This document shows, piece after piece, positions 9,636 to 18,448 of a DNA stretch of 64,000 bases; position 1 is the stretch's first letter; each line of letters opens with the position of its first letter. A program made the translations under genes and the position numbers. Location: contig JBJKVO010000002.1 of assembly GCA_045562555.1 (NCBI GenBank), positions 1-64,000 of the forward strand, given 5' to 3'. This stretch comes from UBA2588 sp002339805 (GTDB lineage Bacteria > Chloroflexota > Dehalococcoidia > Lucifugimonadales > UBA3495). The notes under the pieces were generated by a model. It worked only from the letters and a program-made list of their open reading frames with translations. It ran no database searches and had not been told where the DNA came from.

Positions 9636-10127
9636 ATGAACGTCTTACAGCCTATAGCCCAGGAAGTGGCAGATTTATTAAAAACACATAATCAAACTTT
9701 ATCAGTTTCAGAATCTTCGGCTGGAGGTCTAATTTCAGCGACATTAGTTTCTATACCTGGAGCATCAAGTTACTACGTGGGTGGAGTAGTTGTTTATACA
9801 CGGGTAGCTCAAAAAGGATTGTTGCTGGTACCTGATGAAGCAATGGAAGGGAAGAGAGCAAGTACAGAGGAATATGCTGCGTTAAATGCGAAGACTGTTA
9901 AGAAGGCATTAAACACTGATTGGGCTCTGAGTGAGACTGGAGCCAGTGGACCGACAGGGAATAGGTATGGAGATTCATATGGACATGCCTGCATAGCTGT
10001 TGCAGGCCCAGTTTCCAAAACAATTACTGTAGAAACCGGAGAGTCAAATAGAGAAAGCAACATGTGGGTATTCACCCAAAGAGCTCTTGCGTTGCTGAAA
10101 GAGTGTATTCAGGAAGCAGCTAATTAA
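9636..10127 (+). CDS. pncC: CinA C-terminal-domain family protein (nicotinamide-nucleotide amidohydrolase type)
   Basis: A 163-residue stand-alone member of the CinA C-terminal family; characterised PncC proteins deamidate nicotinamide mononucleotide to recycle pyridine nucleotides. The N-terminal signature SVSESSAGGLISATL at about residue 24 and the PGASSYYVGGVVVYT segment at about 42 are typical. GASGPTGNRYG at about 110 corresponds to the conserved glycine-rich loop. GAGG-type SD (AGAGGAG) precedes the ATG. It has the canonical active-site serine that the CinA at 58652-59872 lacks, so the two are probably not redundant. Converges on the next gene with no gap. Confidence 0.85.
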   Translation: MNVLQPIAQEVADLLKTHNQTLSVSESSAGGLISATLVSIPGASSYYVGGVVVYTRVAQKGLLLVPDEAMEGKRASTEEYAALNAKTVKKALNTDWALSETGASGPTGNRYGDSYGHACIAVAGPVSKTITVETGESNRESNMWVFTQRALALLKECIQEAAN

Positions 10128-11309
10128 CTAGTCTGCGGTGATAGTTATATTCTTGAATTGAGGTATAACTTCTTCGGAAAATTTTTGCATTTGATCAACA
10201 AGAACGTCTTGAGGGGTGCCCATAGGCAGACTGACGTTGACTCGGTCTAAACCCGGATATTTTTCTTCCAGTGCTTTTAATTTTTCTACAATCAGTTCAG
10301 AGGGGCCGGCAAGAAAACCGCCGCTAGTTTCAGCATCTTCTATCGTAGGCAGTCCAGCATATGGAGCTGACTTAGGGTCACCCATAGCCTCAATTTGTTC
10401 ATCTGAAAGAGTTTGGACTAGTCGTAAAGGCCCAAACATTTTCAGATTTTCTTCATAGAATCCAGCGGCATTAGCAAGGGCTTCTTGTTTGGAATCTGCG
10501 ATATAAAAATGATAACCTATGCTCAAATTCTCTCCCAGCGATACGTCCGCACCAGCACGCTGATATGCTTCCTGAAATCTTACGATGATTTCATGCATCG
10601 CTCCTCCTTCAGCTGAACCTCCTCCTATGATCCCTTTAATCCCGTGCTTAGCCATAAATTTAAAGGCTCTTTCTGATGCACTCTGAATTGGCTGCCAGCA
10701 TTCCACTGGAGTAGATTTAGGCCTGGGAACTAAAGTAATTTCTTTAAGATCATATCCACGATAAGGCACATCAGGAGGAATAGTGTAATGTTTCCCTTTG
10801 TGGGAAAACGATTCGTTGTTGAAAGCTTTAAACATAATTTCAACTTGTTCCTCGAAGAGTTCTCGGTTGGAATCTTGATCAATCAAAGGAGAACCAAATG
10901 TTTCAATCTCTCTGGTGTGATAACCTCTACCAACTCCAAATGTAACTCTGCCATTAGTCAGAACATCTGCTGTGGCCCAGTCTTCTGCTAACCTTAGTGG
11001 GTGCCACATTGGCGCAACATTAAATCCACATCCTATACGGAGATTTTTTGTTAAATGTGATAAATGCACACCCAGAAGCACTATATTCGGTAAACATTCA
11101 TATCCTTCAGGTTGGAAATGATGCTCAGCCATCCAAAGAGTGTCGTATCCTCCGGTATCCATTTGCTGAGCGAGCACTGTCATTTTGTCGAATACAGTAC
11201 ACAATTGATCGTTAGAAAATCGTCTGTCGTTTACGGGTGTGCCTGAGTAACCAATGTTGTCCATGTCTATATGACCAGCGTATAAACTGTCGAATTTAGT
11301 GATAGCCAT
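10128..11309 (-). CDS. LLM-class flavin-dependent oxidoreductase (luciferase-like)
   Basis: A 393-residue member of the bacterial luciferase family, TIM-barrel enzymes that use reduced FMN or F420 for oxygenation or hydride transfer. The fold is visible from YDTLWMAEHHF at about residue 50, through the SHLTKNLRIGCGFNVAP segment and GRVTFGVGRGYHTREIE at about 119, to IIGGGSAEGG. The start was placed at ATG 11309-11307 because GGAGGGTG lies just upstream, rather than at the longer reading from 11339. The ring of SAR202-like genomes is rich in such enzymes, but this one's substrate is unknown. A strong divergent promoter lies upstream. Confidence 0.88.
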   Translation of the reverse strand: MAITKFDSLYAGHIDMDNIGYSGTPVNDRRFSNDQLCTVFDKMTVLAQQMDTGGYDTLWMAEHHFQPEGYECLPNIVLLGVHLSHLTKNLRIGCGFNVAPMWHPLRLAEDWATADVLTNGRVTFGVGRGYHTREIETFGSPLIDQDSNRELFEEQVEIMFKAFNNESFSHKGKHYTIPPDVPYRGYDLKEITLVPRPKSTPVECWQPIQSASERAFKFMAKHGIKGIIGGGSAEGGAMHEIIVRFQEAYQRAGADVSLGENLSIGYHFYIADSKQEALANAAGFYEENLKMFGPLRLVQTLSDEQIEAMGDPKSAPYAGLPTIEDAETSGGFLAGPSELIVEKLKALEEKYPGLDRVNVSLPMGTPQDVLVDQMQKFSEEVIPQFKNITITAD

Positions 11310-11339
11310 AATCACCCTCCGAAGGATTAGATTGTCCAC

Positions 11340-11367
11340 ATTGTATAAATTACATTGTTTATGTCAA
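11340..11367 (-). promoter_or_regulatory. sigma70-type promoter for the luciferase-like gene
   Basis: On the minus strand a perfect -35 hexamer TTGACA (11367-11362) is followed after 16 bases by TACAAT (11345-11340). It lies about 30 bases upstream of the start codon at 11309, and GGAGGG is between them. One of the best promoter matches in the window. Confidence 0.6.
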
Positions 11368-11376
11368 ACAAGCTTA

Positions 11377-11405
11377 TGTTATTGTTCTAGAAAATCGATT
11401 ATAAT
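11377..11405 (+). promoter_or_regulatory. candidate promoter for the small membrane protein gene
   Basis: TATAAT at 11400-11405 is a perfect -10 hexamer; TGTTAT at 11377-11382 is a weak -35 at 17 bases. The start codon at 11423 would give a very short leader containing GGGAG. It is arranged back to back with the promoter of the luciferase-like gene. Confidence 0.4.
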
Positions 11406-11422
11406 GCCACACGGGAGCTGAC

Positions 11423-11854
11423 ATGATTGGTCTTAATGTATACTCATTCATAATGCCTGGGATTAAGCTGATATCTAGTATCTGTATATCAGGTATATTG
11501 GGCGCTTTAATAGGCTGGTTAGGAATATTTACTAACAGATCAATTGGTTACATATGGGCCCCAGAAATCCACTTGTTTATATACTTTGCATTTATTGGGT
11601 TTGGATCTGGATTGGGGGCTTATTTACCTTGGCTCGATGCTGAATCTTCTGTTATAAAACGTTTGGCAATTCTGCTTGTTGCGTGCTTGCTAGGTATTCT
11701 AGGTGCTTATCTAGGCTATTTATACGGACTGAACTCTGCTGTTGAATGGTTGTCTATGAGGTATACCATAGACTTCAAAACTCATAGGGTTGCTATATTG
11801 GTGCCAGTCATTTTCATGGCGGTTGTCGCAGGATACAGAGAACTCAGGGACTAG
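11423..11854 (+). CDS. hypothetical four-helix membrane protein
   Basis: A 143-residue protein with about four hydrophobic segments (residues about 15-36, 48-68, 80-105 and 120-137) rich in Gly and Ile. I recognise no family. GGGAG seven bases upstream of the ATG supports the start. It converges with and overlaps the end of the MFS gene by 11 bases. No function is proposed. Confidence 0.65.
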   Translation: MIGLNVYSFIMPGIKLISSICISGILGALIGWLGIFTNRSIGYIWAPEIHLFIYFAFIGFGSGLGAYLPWLDAESSVIKRLAILLVACLLGILGAYLGYLYGLNSAVEWLSMRYTIDFKTHRVAILVPVIFMAVVAGYRELRD

Positions 11855-13106
11855 ACTTCGTTCTTGACCTTCCTTGAATGGCAGATAATGTCACAGCCAG
11901 ACCTATTAGAATTCCTCCATTAACGATTAATGCCAGACGACTACTTAGGAGACTGCCAAGATAGGCTATTTCTAGATGACCCGCAGGTCCAATTCCTACT
12001 CCTACAACCCAGGTTCCCATCGCTTTGCCTCTTTGGTCTGTCTCTGTTATGGATTGCATTAAGGTTTGATGAACTATATCTGTCGCGCCCGATATTAGAT
12101 TAATGGTGAATACGGAAATTATCATAAATATGAGTGTTGAACTATTTGCCAACATGAGTTCACCTATGCCAAACCCAAGGATAAGTAGAGAGATCATTTT
12201 CATGTTACCGGTTTTTGCCTGCGTAGAAACAATCATAAAAATACTAAAAATGCCTCCTAGGTGCTTTGTTGCGTTCAAAATACCTAGAGTGAAGCCTCCT
12301 GCCTCAAGAGTTTCAGCTACAAGTACTGGCAAAAGAACTTGGTATGAGAATCCGAATACTTCTGTTAGGGTGCATGATGTGAATAGAACTTGTAACTGTT
12401 TATTATTTTTGAGAAGAAGGAAATAACTGATTAAATTCGTTAAAGGTGCGTGTGACTGCTTAGATGATGGAGAGCGTGGGGTTCGGTGCATCTGAGAAGC
12501 CACCGCAGCACTAATAACATATGCTCCACCCATGATGTAGAATCCTACACTTGTGTTAAATTGCGCTATTAAAAACCCTCCTACTAGAGCACCTGAAATT
12601 GCTCCGACTTTCGAGGCGAGATTTATCAATGCTATACCATTTAATGCTGATTGATGTTCATTTATTTGATAGGCGTAAGCGCTCCTTGTGGTTAGTTGTA
12701 CAGAATCTATTGCGCCCAATAGCAATGCCAACGCACTAAGTCCTGCCATACTGAAAGGAATAGATTGATTGATAGTGGCAACAGATAAAGAAATAATAGC
12801 TAATATCGCAGAAGTGAATATTATTAGAAACTTACGGTCAACCATGTCAGACAATATCCCTGCAATCATACCTCCAATCACGAACGGGACTTGTCTTAAA
12901 GCAAAAATTAAGCCCACAAATACAATGGATTGGCTTATATCGTAGGAAATCCAGCCCAGCATAACCTGTTGCATGCCAACGGACATGTGGGCAGCTACAG
13001 AAGAAGTCCACAACATCCTGAAATTATGAGACTTGAATGTTTGGACACTTTGATTATAAATGTTCAAGTTTTTATGCTCATATCGACTGGTAAAGCAGTG
13101 TATCAT
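11844..13106 (-). CDS. MFS transporter (MFS_3/EntS-like exporter)
   Basis: A 420-residue polytopic membrane protein with about 12 hydrophobic segments. FKSHNFRMLWTSSVAAHMSVGMQQVMLGW opens the first helix in a way typical of the MFS_3 branch that includes enterobactin exporter EntS; the loop GILSDMVDRKFLI between helices 2 and 3 is the MFS signature (G-x-x-x-D-R-x-x-R/K). TDQRGKAMGTW at about residue 365 is the equivalent in the second half. It probably exports a small molecule by proton antiport; the substrate is unknown. Divergent from the PAC2 gene. Confidence 0.82.
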   Translation of the reverse strand: MIHCFTSRYEHKNLNIYNQSVQTFKSHNFRMLWTSSVAAHMSVGMQQVMLGWISYDISQSIVFVGLIFALRQVPFVIGGMIAGILSDMVDRKFLIIFTSAILAIISLSVATINQSIPFSMAGLSALALLLGAIDSVQLTTRSAYAYQINEHQSALNGIALINLASKVGAISGALVGGFLIAQFNTSVGFYIMGGAYVISAAVASQMHRTPRSPSSKQSHAPLTNLISYFLLLKNNKQLQVLFTSCTLTEVFGFSYQVLLPVLVAETLEAGGFTLGILNATKHLGGIFSIFMIVSTQAKTGNMKMISLLILGFGIGELMLANSSTLIFMIISVFTINLISGATDIVHQTLMQSITETDQRGKAMGTWVVGVGIGPAGHLEIAYLGSLLSSRLALIVNGGILIGLAVTLSAIQGRSRTKSSP

Positions 13107-13150
13107 ATCTATTTGCTATTAATGATGGATATTTGTTTCTGAAGCGATTC

Positions 13151-13172
13151 ATTAAACTTGAAAAGGTTTAAT
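13151..13172. repeat. inverted repeat between MFS and PAC2 genes
   Basis: ATTAAAC (13151-13157) and GTTTAAT (13166-13172) form perfect seven-base arms around an eight-base spacer, in the 80 to 90 bases between two divergent genes. The spacing suits a dimeric repressor operator or a weak hairpin. No regulator gene is adjacent. Confidence 0.4.
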
Positions 13173-13192
13173 ATTTCTGGCAACATGTGTTA

Positions 13193-14092
13193 ATGGACAT
13201 AGGCGCATTTAAAATACAAGATGATTTACCTGAAATTAACAACCCGTATGTAATTGCTATGATCAAACCTTGGGTTGATGTAGGTAAAGTAGGGACTCTA
13301 ACATTAAACCGCATAGAACGGTTTTTTGGAGCAACTGAAATCGGGGAATTACATAAGCCGGGTAGATTTTTTGATTTTACCCGATATAGGCCCAATATGA
13401 GATTCGTCCAAGGGAAACGAACTATGCGGATTCCCAACAGCTTTCTGAAGCACGGGAAGTCAGAGAATGGACAGGATTATTTGTTCCTGCACTTGTTTGA
13501 ACCTCACGCAAATGGCGAAGAATATGTTGAATCTATATTGGATATAGTCAAACAATTCAAAGTTGAACGATATTGCCGTGTGGGAGCTATGTATGACGCA
13601 GTTCCGCATACCAGGCCCATCTTAATGACTGGATCAATTGGTGATATCACCCAAATTAGACCGGTTGAAAATCTGAGATTGAGGCAGAGCAGTTACCAAG
13701 GCCCCACTACTATCATGAATTTGCTTGCGGTGGGGATAGAAGATTTGGAGATTGAGACATTAAATTTTATGGCACATCTTCCGCAATATGCCCAACTCGA
13801 AGAAGATTACAGTGGAGTTTCCCGGATGATTGAAGTTCTATCATCCATATACTCGGATATACCTAAAGATTTGTCACCAATTAGACGAGGTCAAAGGCAG
13901 TATAGAGAATTGACTAAAGCGGTTGAAAACAACTCAGAGCTTAAAGGATTGATTGAGCAGATGGAATCAATGTATGATTCTGACCGGAAAGCGGAACTTG
14001 ATGACTCAGAACCAGATGAAACGTCAAATCTGTCTCCAGAAATTGAGAGCTTTTTGGATGAAATTGGCCAACAGTTAGAAGATGATAAGTAA
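13193..14092 (+). CDS. PAC2 family protein
   Basis: A roughly 300-residue cytosolic protein of the PAC2 (proteasome-assembling chaperone 2-like) family. Family features are the early VIAMIKPWVDVGKVG segment, KHGKSENGQDYLFLHLFEPH near residue 90, and the long RVGAMYDAVPHTRPILMTG strand-loop around residue 135, followed by SSYQGPTTIMNLL and the HLPQYAQ motif near 200. The last 60 residues are acidic and probably disordered. Bacterial PAC2 proteins are mostly uncharacterised. A GTG six bases upstream (13187) is an alternative start; neither has a good ribosome site. Confidence 0.8.
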   Translation: MDIGAFKIQDDLPEINNPYVIAMIKPWVDVGKVGTLTLNRIERFFGATEIGELHKPGRFFDFTRYRPNMRFVQGKRTMRIPNSFLKHGKSENGQDYLFLHLFEPHANGEEYVESILDIVKQFKVERYCRVGAMYDAVPHTRPILMTGSIGDITQIRPVENLRLRQSSYQGPTTIMNLLAVGIEDLEIETLNFMAHLPQYAQLEEDYSGVSRMIEVLSSIYSDIPKDLSPIRRGQRQYRELTKAVENNSELKGLIEQMESMYDSDRKAELDDSEPDETSNLSPEIESFLDEIGQQLEDDK

Positions 14093-14108
14093 GTAGTCTC
14101 GTACTATT

Positions 14109-14185
14109 TGGTAGCGCGGGAGGGACTCGAACCCCCGACCTATGGATTATGATTCCACCGCTCTAACCAGCTGAGCTACCGCGCC
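14109..14185 (-). tRNA. tRNA-Met (CAT anticodon, elongator type)
   Basis: On the minus strand the acceptor GGCGCGG pairs with CCGCGCT (a G-U first pair). D arm GCTC/GAGC, anticodon stem GTGGA/TCCAT with loop ATCATAA (anticodon CAT), and T arm GGGGG/CCCTC with loop TTCGAGT follow; A-CCA is encoded at 14112-14109. The G1-U72 pair rather than a C1xA72 mismatch, and the lack of three GC pairs in the anticodon stem, argue against an initiator. A tRNA-Ile with modified CAT cannot be fully excluded. Confidence 0.92.
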
Positions 14186-14283
14186 GTAAGTAGGATATTG
14201 AACTTTCAAATACGAGAATTGATGTTACCCTTGTGATTTGTAACTGTCAATGAAATAGAAGGATTTGATTCAAGTATTTACAA

Positions 14284-14613
14284 ATGCAAAATCACGAAGA
14301 CATCGTTCAAGATTTATTTTTGATTATCAAAGACAATATTGTTAAAAATATAATTATCCCTGAGCTCGTAGTAGGCTCGGGTGTATATGGATTAGAAATC
14401 TTGCATAACTTGGTTGATCTAGGTTGTGTGATTGTTGATGATCAGGGTTCAATAAAAAAGGTAGATATTAATATGAACGTTATGGTTAACACAGAAATAG
14501 GAATCACTAATTCGTTGACTGTAACTGATGTAAACGCAAGCCTATATGAATCTGCAATATTGTTTGCCACTCTAATTCGGCAATTAACTTACACGGAACA
14601 AATCACTCTGTAA
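14284..14613 (+). CDS. hypothetical protein
   Basis: A 109-residue protein that I do not recognise. It is rich in Ile, Val and Asn with no Cys pairs and no clear membrane helix; the N-terminal half alternates hydrophobic and polar residues, and the middle part IKKVDINMNVMVNTEIGITNS looks like beta strands. There is no strong ribosome site before the ATG. It lies between a tRNA gene and the fused RNase H-MoaC gene and converges with the latter, three bases apart. It is long enough and its end is well placed to be a real gene, but evidence is limited. Confidence 0.5.
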   Translation: MQNHEDIVQDLFLIIKDNIVKNIIIPELVVGSGVYGLEILHNLVDLGCVIVDDQGSIKKVDINMNVMVNTEIGITNSLTVTDVNASLYESAILFATLIRQLTYTEQITL

Positions 14614-14615
14614 CC

Positions 14616-15530
14616 TCAGGAGAAGTCTATATCTCCGCTGCGTCCCCCAGACTTTTTGACAAGCTTTATATCTGATATTGTCATTTGGCGATCCGATGCC
14701 TTGGCCATGTCATATATAGTTAAGGCCGCTACGCTTACGGCTGTTAAAGCTTCCATCTCTACTCCAGTTTTACTGGAAGTTTTTGCATATCCTTCGATTA
14801 AGATGGAAGAACTTGAATCCTCAATGCTGAGTTCTACAGTGATTTTTTCTAATGGCAATGGGTGGCATAACGGAATTAAATCAGAAGTCTTTTTGGCACC
14901 CATGATCCCAGCAATCTGCGCTAGAGTAAATACGTCTCCTTTTTTGATTAAACCTTGTTTGATCAATTCTAGAGTATCTCGAGACATTGTTACCGACCCG
15001 GTGGCTGTGGCTTCACGGACAGTAATATTTTTTGAGGCGACGTCCACCATTGAGGCATTTCCAGCGTCGTCAATATGAGTGAGACTTTCGGTTGGTTGAT
15101 GATCATTCAATTTGATATCTCCTTTACTAGCAGCTTCCGCAGCTGCATATGCGAGTTTATCGGCTAATTCGTTTCCTGGATCTCCTGAATGTCCCTTGAC
15201 CCAGTGCCAAGTGAGGTGATGCCTGTTAGCTTGGATGTCTAATTGTGCCCACAAATCTTTGTTAACGTTCCTTTTCCAGTTTTTGGTCATTGAGTTTATA
15301 ACATAGCTACTGTCAGAGAAAATATGTATTTTAGAATTGGATTTTACAGCTTTAAGACCTTCGATTACTGCGGTAATTTCCATTTTATTGTTCGTGGTGT
15401 TGACTTCTCCTCCGGATAATTTTTGGGTGATTTGGTTGTCAGTAAAAATCACTGCGGCCCACCCCCCAGGGCCAGGGTTCCCTTTGCAAGAGCCGTCTGT
15501 ATATATATGGAGGTTTTGAGATCCTTCCAT
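14616..15530 (-). CDS. RNase HI - MoaC fusion protein
   Basis: A 304-residue fusion of two normally separate enzymes. Residues about 5-132 are RNase HI, which cuts RNA in RNA-DNA hybrids, with all four catalytic acids in place: Asp12 (YTDGSC), Glu51 (MEITA), Asp73 (SDSSY) and Asp124 (NELADKLA). Residues about 149-300 are MoaC, cyclic pyranopterin monophosphate synthase of molybdenum cofactor synthesis, with SLTHIDDAGNASMVDV, KKTSDLIPLCHPL, and GVEMEALTAVSVAALT followed by Asp274 and Lys277, and the final SGGRSGD. A 17-residue linker joins them. It follows moaA, whose last codons contain the GGAGG ribosome site for this gene. Both halves look active. Confidence 0.92.
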   Translation of the reverse strand: MEGSQNLHIYTDGSCKGNPGPGGWAAVIFTDNQITQKLSGGEVNTTNNKMEITAVIEGLKAVKSNSKIHIFSDSSYVINSMTKNWKRNVNKDLWAQLDIQANRHHLTWHWVKGHSGDPGNELADKLAYAAAEAASKGDIKLNDHQPTESLTHIDDAGNASMVDVASKNITVREATATGSVTMSRDTLELIKQGLIKKGDVFTLAQIAGIMGAKKTSDLIPLCHPLPLEKITVELSIEDSSSSILIEGYAKTSSKTGVEMEALTAVSVAALTIYDMAKASDRQMTISDIKLVKKSGGRSGDIDFS

Positions 15531-15531
15531 G

Positions 15532-16548
15532 CTACCCTCCTATATGAAACATTTCTATTTTGTCTTTGGAGGATCCTGCATTTGAGGTTGTTGATCTTTC
15601 TTCTGAATATCTGTCTTCTCTCATATTCCAAGATGACCGTATCAGGTTTGTTAGTTCAGCGTCGGTAGCTCCGGCTCTCATAGGAGTTTTTAAGTCGATG
15701 CCCCCAGTTGCAAACAAACAGGTCACCAGTTTACCGTCAGTACTTAGACGTGCCCTGGAACATTGAGAGCAAAAAGGTTTAGTTACAGACGAAATAAGAC
15801 CGATTTCTCCGCTACCATCAGAATATTCATATCTATCTGCTACTTCTTCGGGATAATTCTTTCCTAGCGGACGTATATCTAAGGCATCTTTGATTATGCG
15901 TACAATTTCTTGTGAAGGTACTACTTGTTTGAAATCCCATTTATTTTGATTTCCTACATCCATATATTCGATAAATCTAAGTATGAAGTTGTTATCCTTA
16001 CAATATTTAGCCAAATCTACTATGGTATGATCGTTGACTCCTTTTTGGACTACGCAATTTACTTTTATGGGGTCTAATCCGACTTTTTGCGCTGCGCTAA
16101 TCCCTGATAGGACCCGGTCAACAGAGAATCCTACCCCGTTCATGTGCTTGAACACTTCATCATCCAACGAGTCTAAACTAATTGTAATTCTACGAAGTCC
16201 AGCATCTTTTAGTTTTTGTGCTTGTTTAGGGAGTAAATAGGCGTTGGTAGTTAGGGCTATATCTTTAATGCCTTCCACTGAAGTCAGCATCTGAATAAGT
16301 TCGTTAACGTTCATCCTTAGCAGAGGTTCGCCACCAGTCAGTCGGATTTTATCTACTCCTAACTGGCTGAAAATGTTAGCGAATCTAGTTATCTCTTCAA
16401 ACGATAGAATGTCTTCTTTAGGTAGGAATTTATAAGCCATTCCAAAAGTTTCTTTAGGCATGCAATAAGGACACCTAAAATTGCATTTATCTGTTACAGA
16501 TATTCTAAGGTCTTTGAGAGGCCTATTAAATTTATCAATTATATTCAT
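15532..16548 (-). CDS. moaA: GTP 3',8-cyclase
   Basis: A 338-residue radical SAM enzyme that, with MoaC, converts GTP to cyclic pyranopterin monophosphate. The radical SAM cluster motif CNFRCPYC is at residues 22-29; IRLTGGEPLLR follows at about 70. The second iron-sulfur cluster is bound by KPFCSQCSRARLS and the later TCLF Cys. The protein ends in IGG, matching the C-terminal GG tail needed for activity. Start at ATG 16548 is preferred over an upstream TTG. Immediately downstream is the moaC-containing fusion, so the two successive steps are made from one transcript. Confidence 0.95.
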   Translation of the reverse strand: MNIIDKFNRPLKDLRISVTDKCNFRCPYCMPKETFGMAYKFLPKEDILSFEEITRFANIFSQLGVDKIRLTGGEPLLRMNVNELIQMLTSVEGIKDIALTTNAYLLPKQAQKLKDAGLRRITISLDSLDDEVFKHMNGVGFSVDRVLSGISAAQKVGLDPIKVNCVVQKGVNDHTIVDLAKYCKDNNFILRFIEYMDVGNQNKWDFKQVVPSQEIVRIIKDALDIRPLGKNYPEEVADRYEYSDGSGEIGLISSVTKPFCSQCSRARLSTDGKLVTCLFATGGIDLKTPMRAGATDAELTNLIRSSWNMREDRYSEERSTTSNAGSSKDKIEMFHIGG

Positions 16549-16613
16549 ATGCAACAATCAATTAGAAATTTACTAGCGAAGCTATTTTGCTTTCGCGACC
16601 TAATTATACAGGA

Positions 16614-17216
16614 TCAGATAACATCTTTTAATTTCTCTAAATACATTAATATTTTTCGGGACGCATCAGCTCGGTGGCTGATCAGGTTTTTGTAATCAGG
16701 GTGTAGTTCACTCAATGTTTTATTGATGCTAGGTAGCAGGAATATGGGGTCGTAACCGAATCCTTGATCTCCCGCAGGAGTTTCTGAGATTATCCCGCTA
16801 ATCGATCCCATCGATACTAAGGGATCCTGACTTAACCCAACGATCGATATGCAGCATACAAATCTAGCAGTCCTGTTATTGTATTGGACATCCCTCATAT
16901 TACGCAGCACAAGGTTCATTCGGTCAGTATCAGTAAAATTTTCCGAGCCGTACCTAGCGGAATAAATTCCGGGTTCTCCATCTAGAGCGTCGACTTCCAA
17001 GCCTGAGTCATCAGCTAAGCAAGGTAGACCAGTAATCTTGTTACCATGATAGCTTTTAATCAGTGAGTTTTGCTGGAATGTAGACCCTGATTCATCAACT
17101 TGCTGTGAAATGTTCATATCTGCTAGAGATAAAAGTTGTACACCTAGTGGAGTAAATATAGCTTCATATTCTTGCATCTTGCCGGGGTTTTGGGTTGATA
17201 TAAGTAGTTCTTTCAT
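16614..17216 (-). CDS. rdgB: XTP/dITP diphosphatase (RdgB/HAM1 family)
   Basis: A 200-residue house-cleaning pyrophosphatase that removes non-canonical purine triphosphates such as dITP and XTP. The N-terminus LISTQNPGKMQEYEAIF holds the family's K-x-x-E residues. LADDSGLEVDALDGEPGIYSARY at about residues 65-85 contains the catalytic Asp and GDQGFGYDPIFLLP at about 150, the base-recognition loop; SHRADASRK near the end is the SHR motif. The start was set at ATG 17216 because a longer reading would overlap the upstream CoA-transferase gene. It is the last gene of a three-gene group read on this strand. Confidence 0.92.
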   Translation of the reverse strand: MKELLISTQNPGKMQEYEAIFTPLGVQLLSLADMNISQQVDESGSTFQQNSLIKSYHGNKITGLPCLADDSGLEVDALDGEPGIYSARYGSENFTDTDRMNLVLRNMRDVQYNNRTARFVCCISIVGLSQDPLVSMGSISGIISETPAGDQGFGYDPIFLLPSINKTLSELHPDYKNLISHRADASRKILMYLEKLKDVI

Positions 17217-17238
17217 GGCGCTGATATCCCTTTGGTCA

Positions 17239-18435
17239 CTATATGATACCTTTTTGAGTGAGGTCATCTATTTGATCATCGGTGTATTTGAGCCATTCTT
17301 TGTAGATTTCTTTATTGTGATGTCCCAAATTTGGTCCCGCATGACGAATTTCTCCCGGGTTATTGTTAAATTTAGGGATGACCCCAACCATTTTTGTAGG
17401 GCCAATGAATGGATCGTCAATTTCAACTATGTTGTTTCGTTCTGCTATGTGAGGATCTTTGGCTACGTCTTCCGAGTCGTAAACTTGTCCCACAATACCT
17501 CCTGTTGGTATTAGAGTGTCCAGAATTTCTGATGCTGTCTTGGTATCGAACCAAGCCTGGATTTCGTTATTTAGTTCATCCCTGTGAGTTATTCTGGCTT
17601 CGTTGGTTTCAAAGTTTTTTGATGTTAGCAAAGACTCTACGTCCATTGCTCGAGCCAAAGTTTCCCAAGTGTTTTGAGATGTTGCTGACAATCCTACCCA
17701 TTTGTCATCTGCAGTGTGATACAGGTTTCTGGGAGCGGCGTCCGGGAAGTTGTTCCCAGATCGTCCTCGATTAATATTGAGCTTGTCGAACATAGTCACG
17801 AACGGAATCATAAGCCTCATTAAGGGCTCGTATAAACTAATATCTATTATTTCACCTAGGGCATCTGCAGAAGTGTCACGTTTGTATAACGCCATCATCC
17901 CTGACATTGCTCCAAAGATTCCGGATACCTCGTCTGCCAGTGGCAGAGGAGGTAAATTCGGAGGAGAGTCTTCAAAGCCAGCCATGTTCACATAACCACT
18001 CATGCATTCTGCTACTGTACCAAATCCAGGACGATCTTTATAAGGGCCGGTTTGTCCGAACCCCGAAAATCTAAGAATCACCAATTTGGGATTTATTTTG
18101 TGCAATTCTTCAGGAGAAAGGTTCCATTTTTCCAACGTTCCAGGCCTAAATCCCTCAATGAGGATATCTACACTTTGAATTAATTCCTTGAATATAGCTT
18201 GACCTTCAGGATTATTTAAAGATAACGTGATAGATTTTTTGTTCCGCGAGTGTACTGTCCACCATACCGATTTATCTTTAATAAAAGGTCCCCAGTTTCG
18301 AAGAGGATCACCAGTATCAGGCTTTTCTATCTTAATTACTTCAGCTCCAAAATCTGCCATTAAACTACTAGCAGTTCCTCCTGCTACAATCATGGATATG
18401 TCTAGTACTTTGACTCCTTCAATGGGTCCGCTCAT
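17239..18435 (-). CDS. CaiB/BaiF-family (family III) CoA-transferase
   Basis: A 398-residue family III CoA-transferase, which moves CoA between carboxylic acids through enzyme-bound anhydrides. The start GPIEGVKVLDISMIVAGG is characteristic. ADFGAEVIKIEKPDTGD at about residues 27-43, RNKKSITLSL at about 64, FRPGTLEKW at about 96 and RFSGFGQTGPYKDRPGFG follow. The catalytic Asp is about 168 (PLADEVSG). The protein is full length. Its CoA donor and acceptor are unknown; the neighbouring hydrolase may belong to the same degradation pathway (inference). It is 22 bases upstream of rdgB. Confidence 0.9.
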   Translation of the reverse strand: MSGPIEGVKVLDISMIVAGGTASSLMADFGAEVIKIEKPDTGDPLRNWGPFIKDKSVWWTVHSRNKKSITLSLNNPEGQAIFKELIQSVDILIEGFRPGTLEKWNLSPEELHKINPKLVILRFSGFGQTGPYKDRPGFGTVAECMSGYVNMAGFEDSPPNLPPLPLADEVSGIFGAMSGMMALYKRDTSADALGEIIDISLYEPLMRLMIPFVTMFDKLNINRGRSGNNFPDAAPRNLYHTADDKWVGLSATSQNTWETLARAMDVESLLTSKNFETNEARITHRDELNNEIQAWFDTKTASEILDTLIPTGGIVGQVYDSEDVAKDPHIAERNNIVEIDDPFIGPTKMVGVIPKFNNNPGEIRHAGPNLGHHNKEIYKEWLKYTDDQIDDLTQKGII

Positions 18436-18448
18436 TTTTTGCCTCTTT

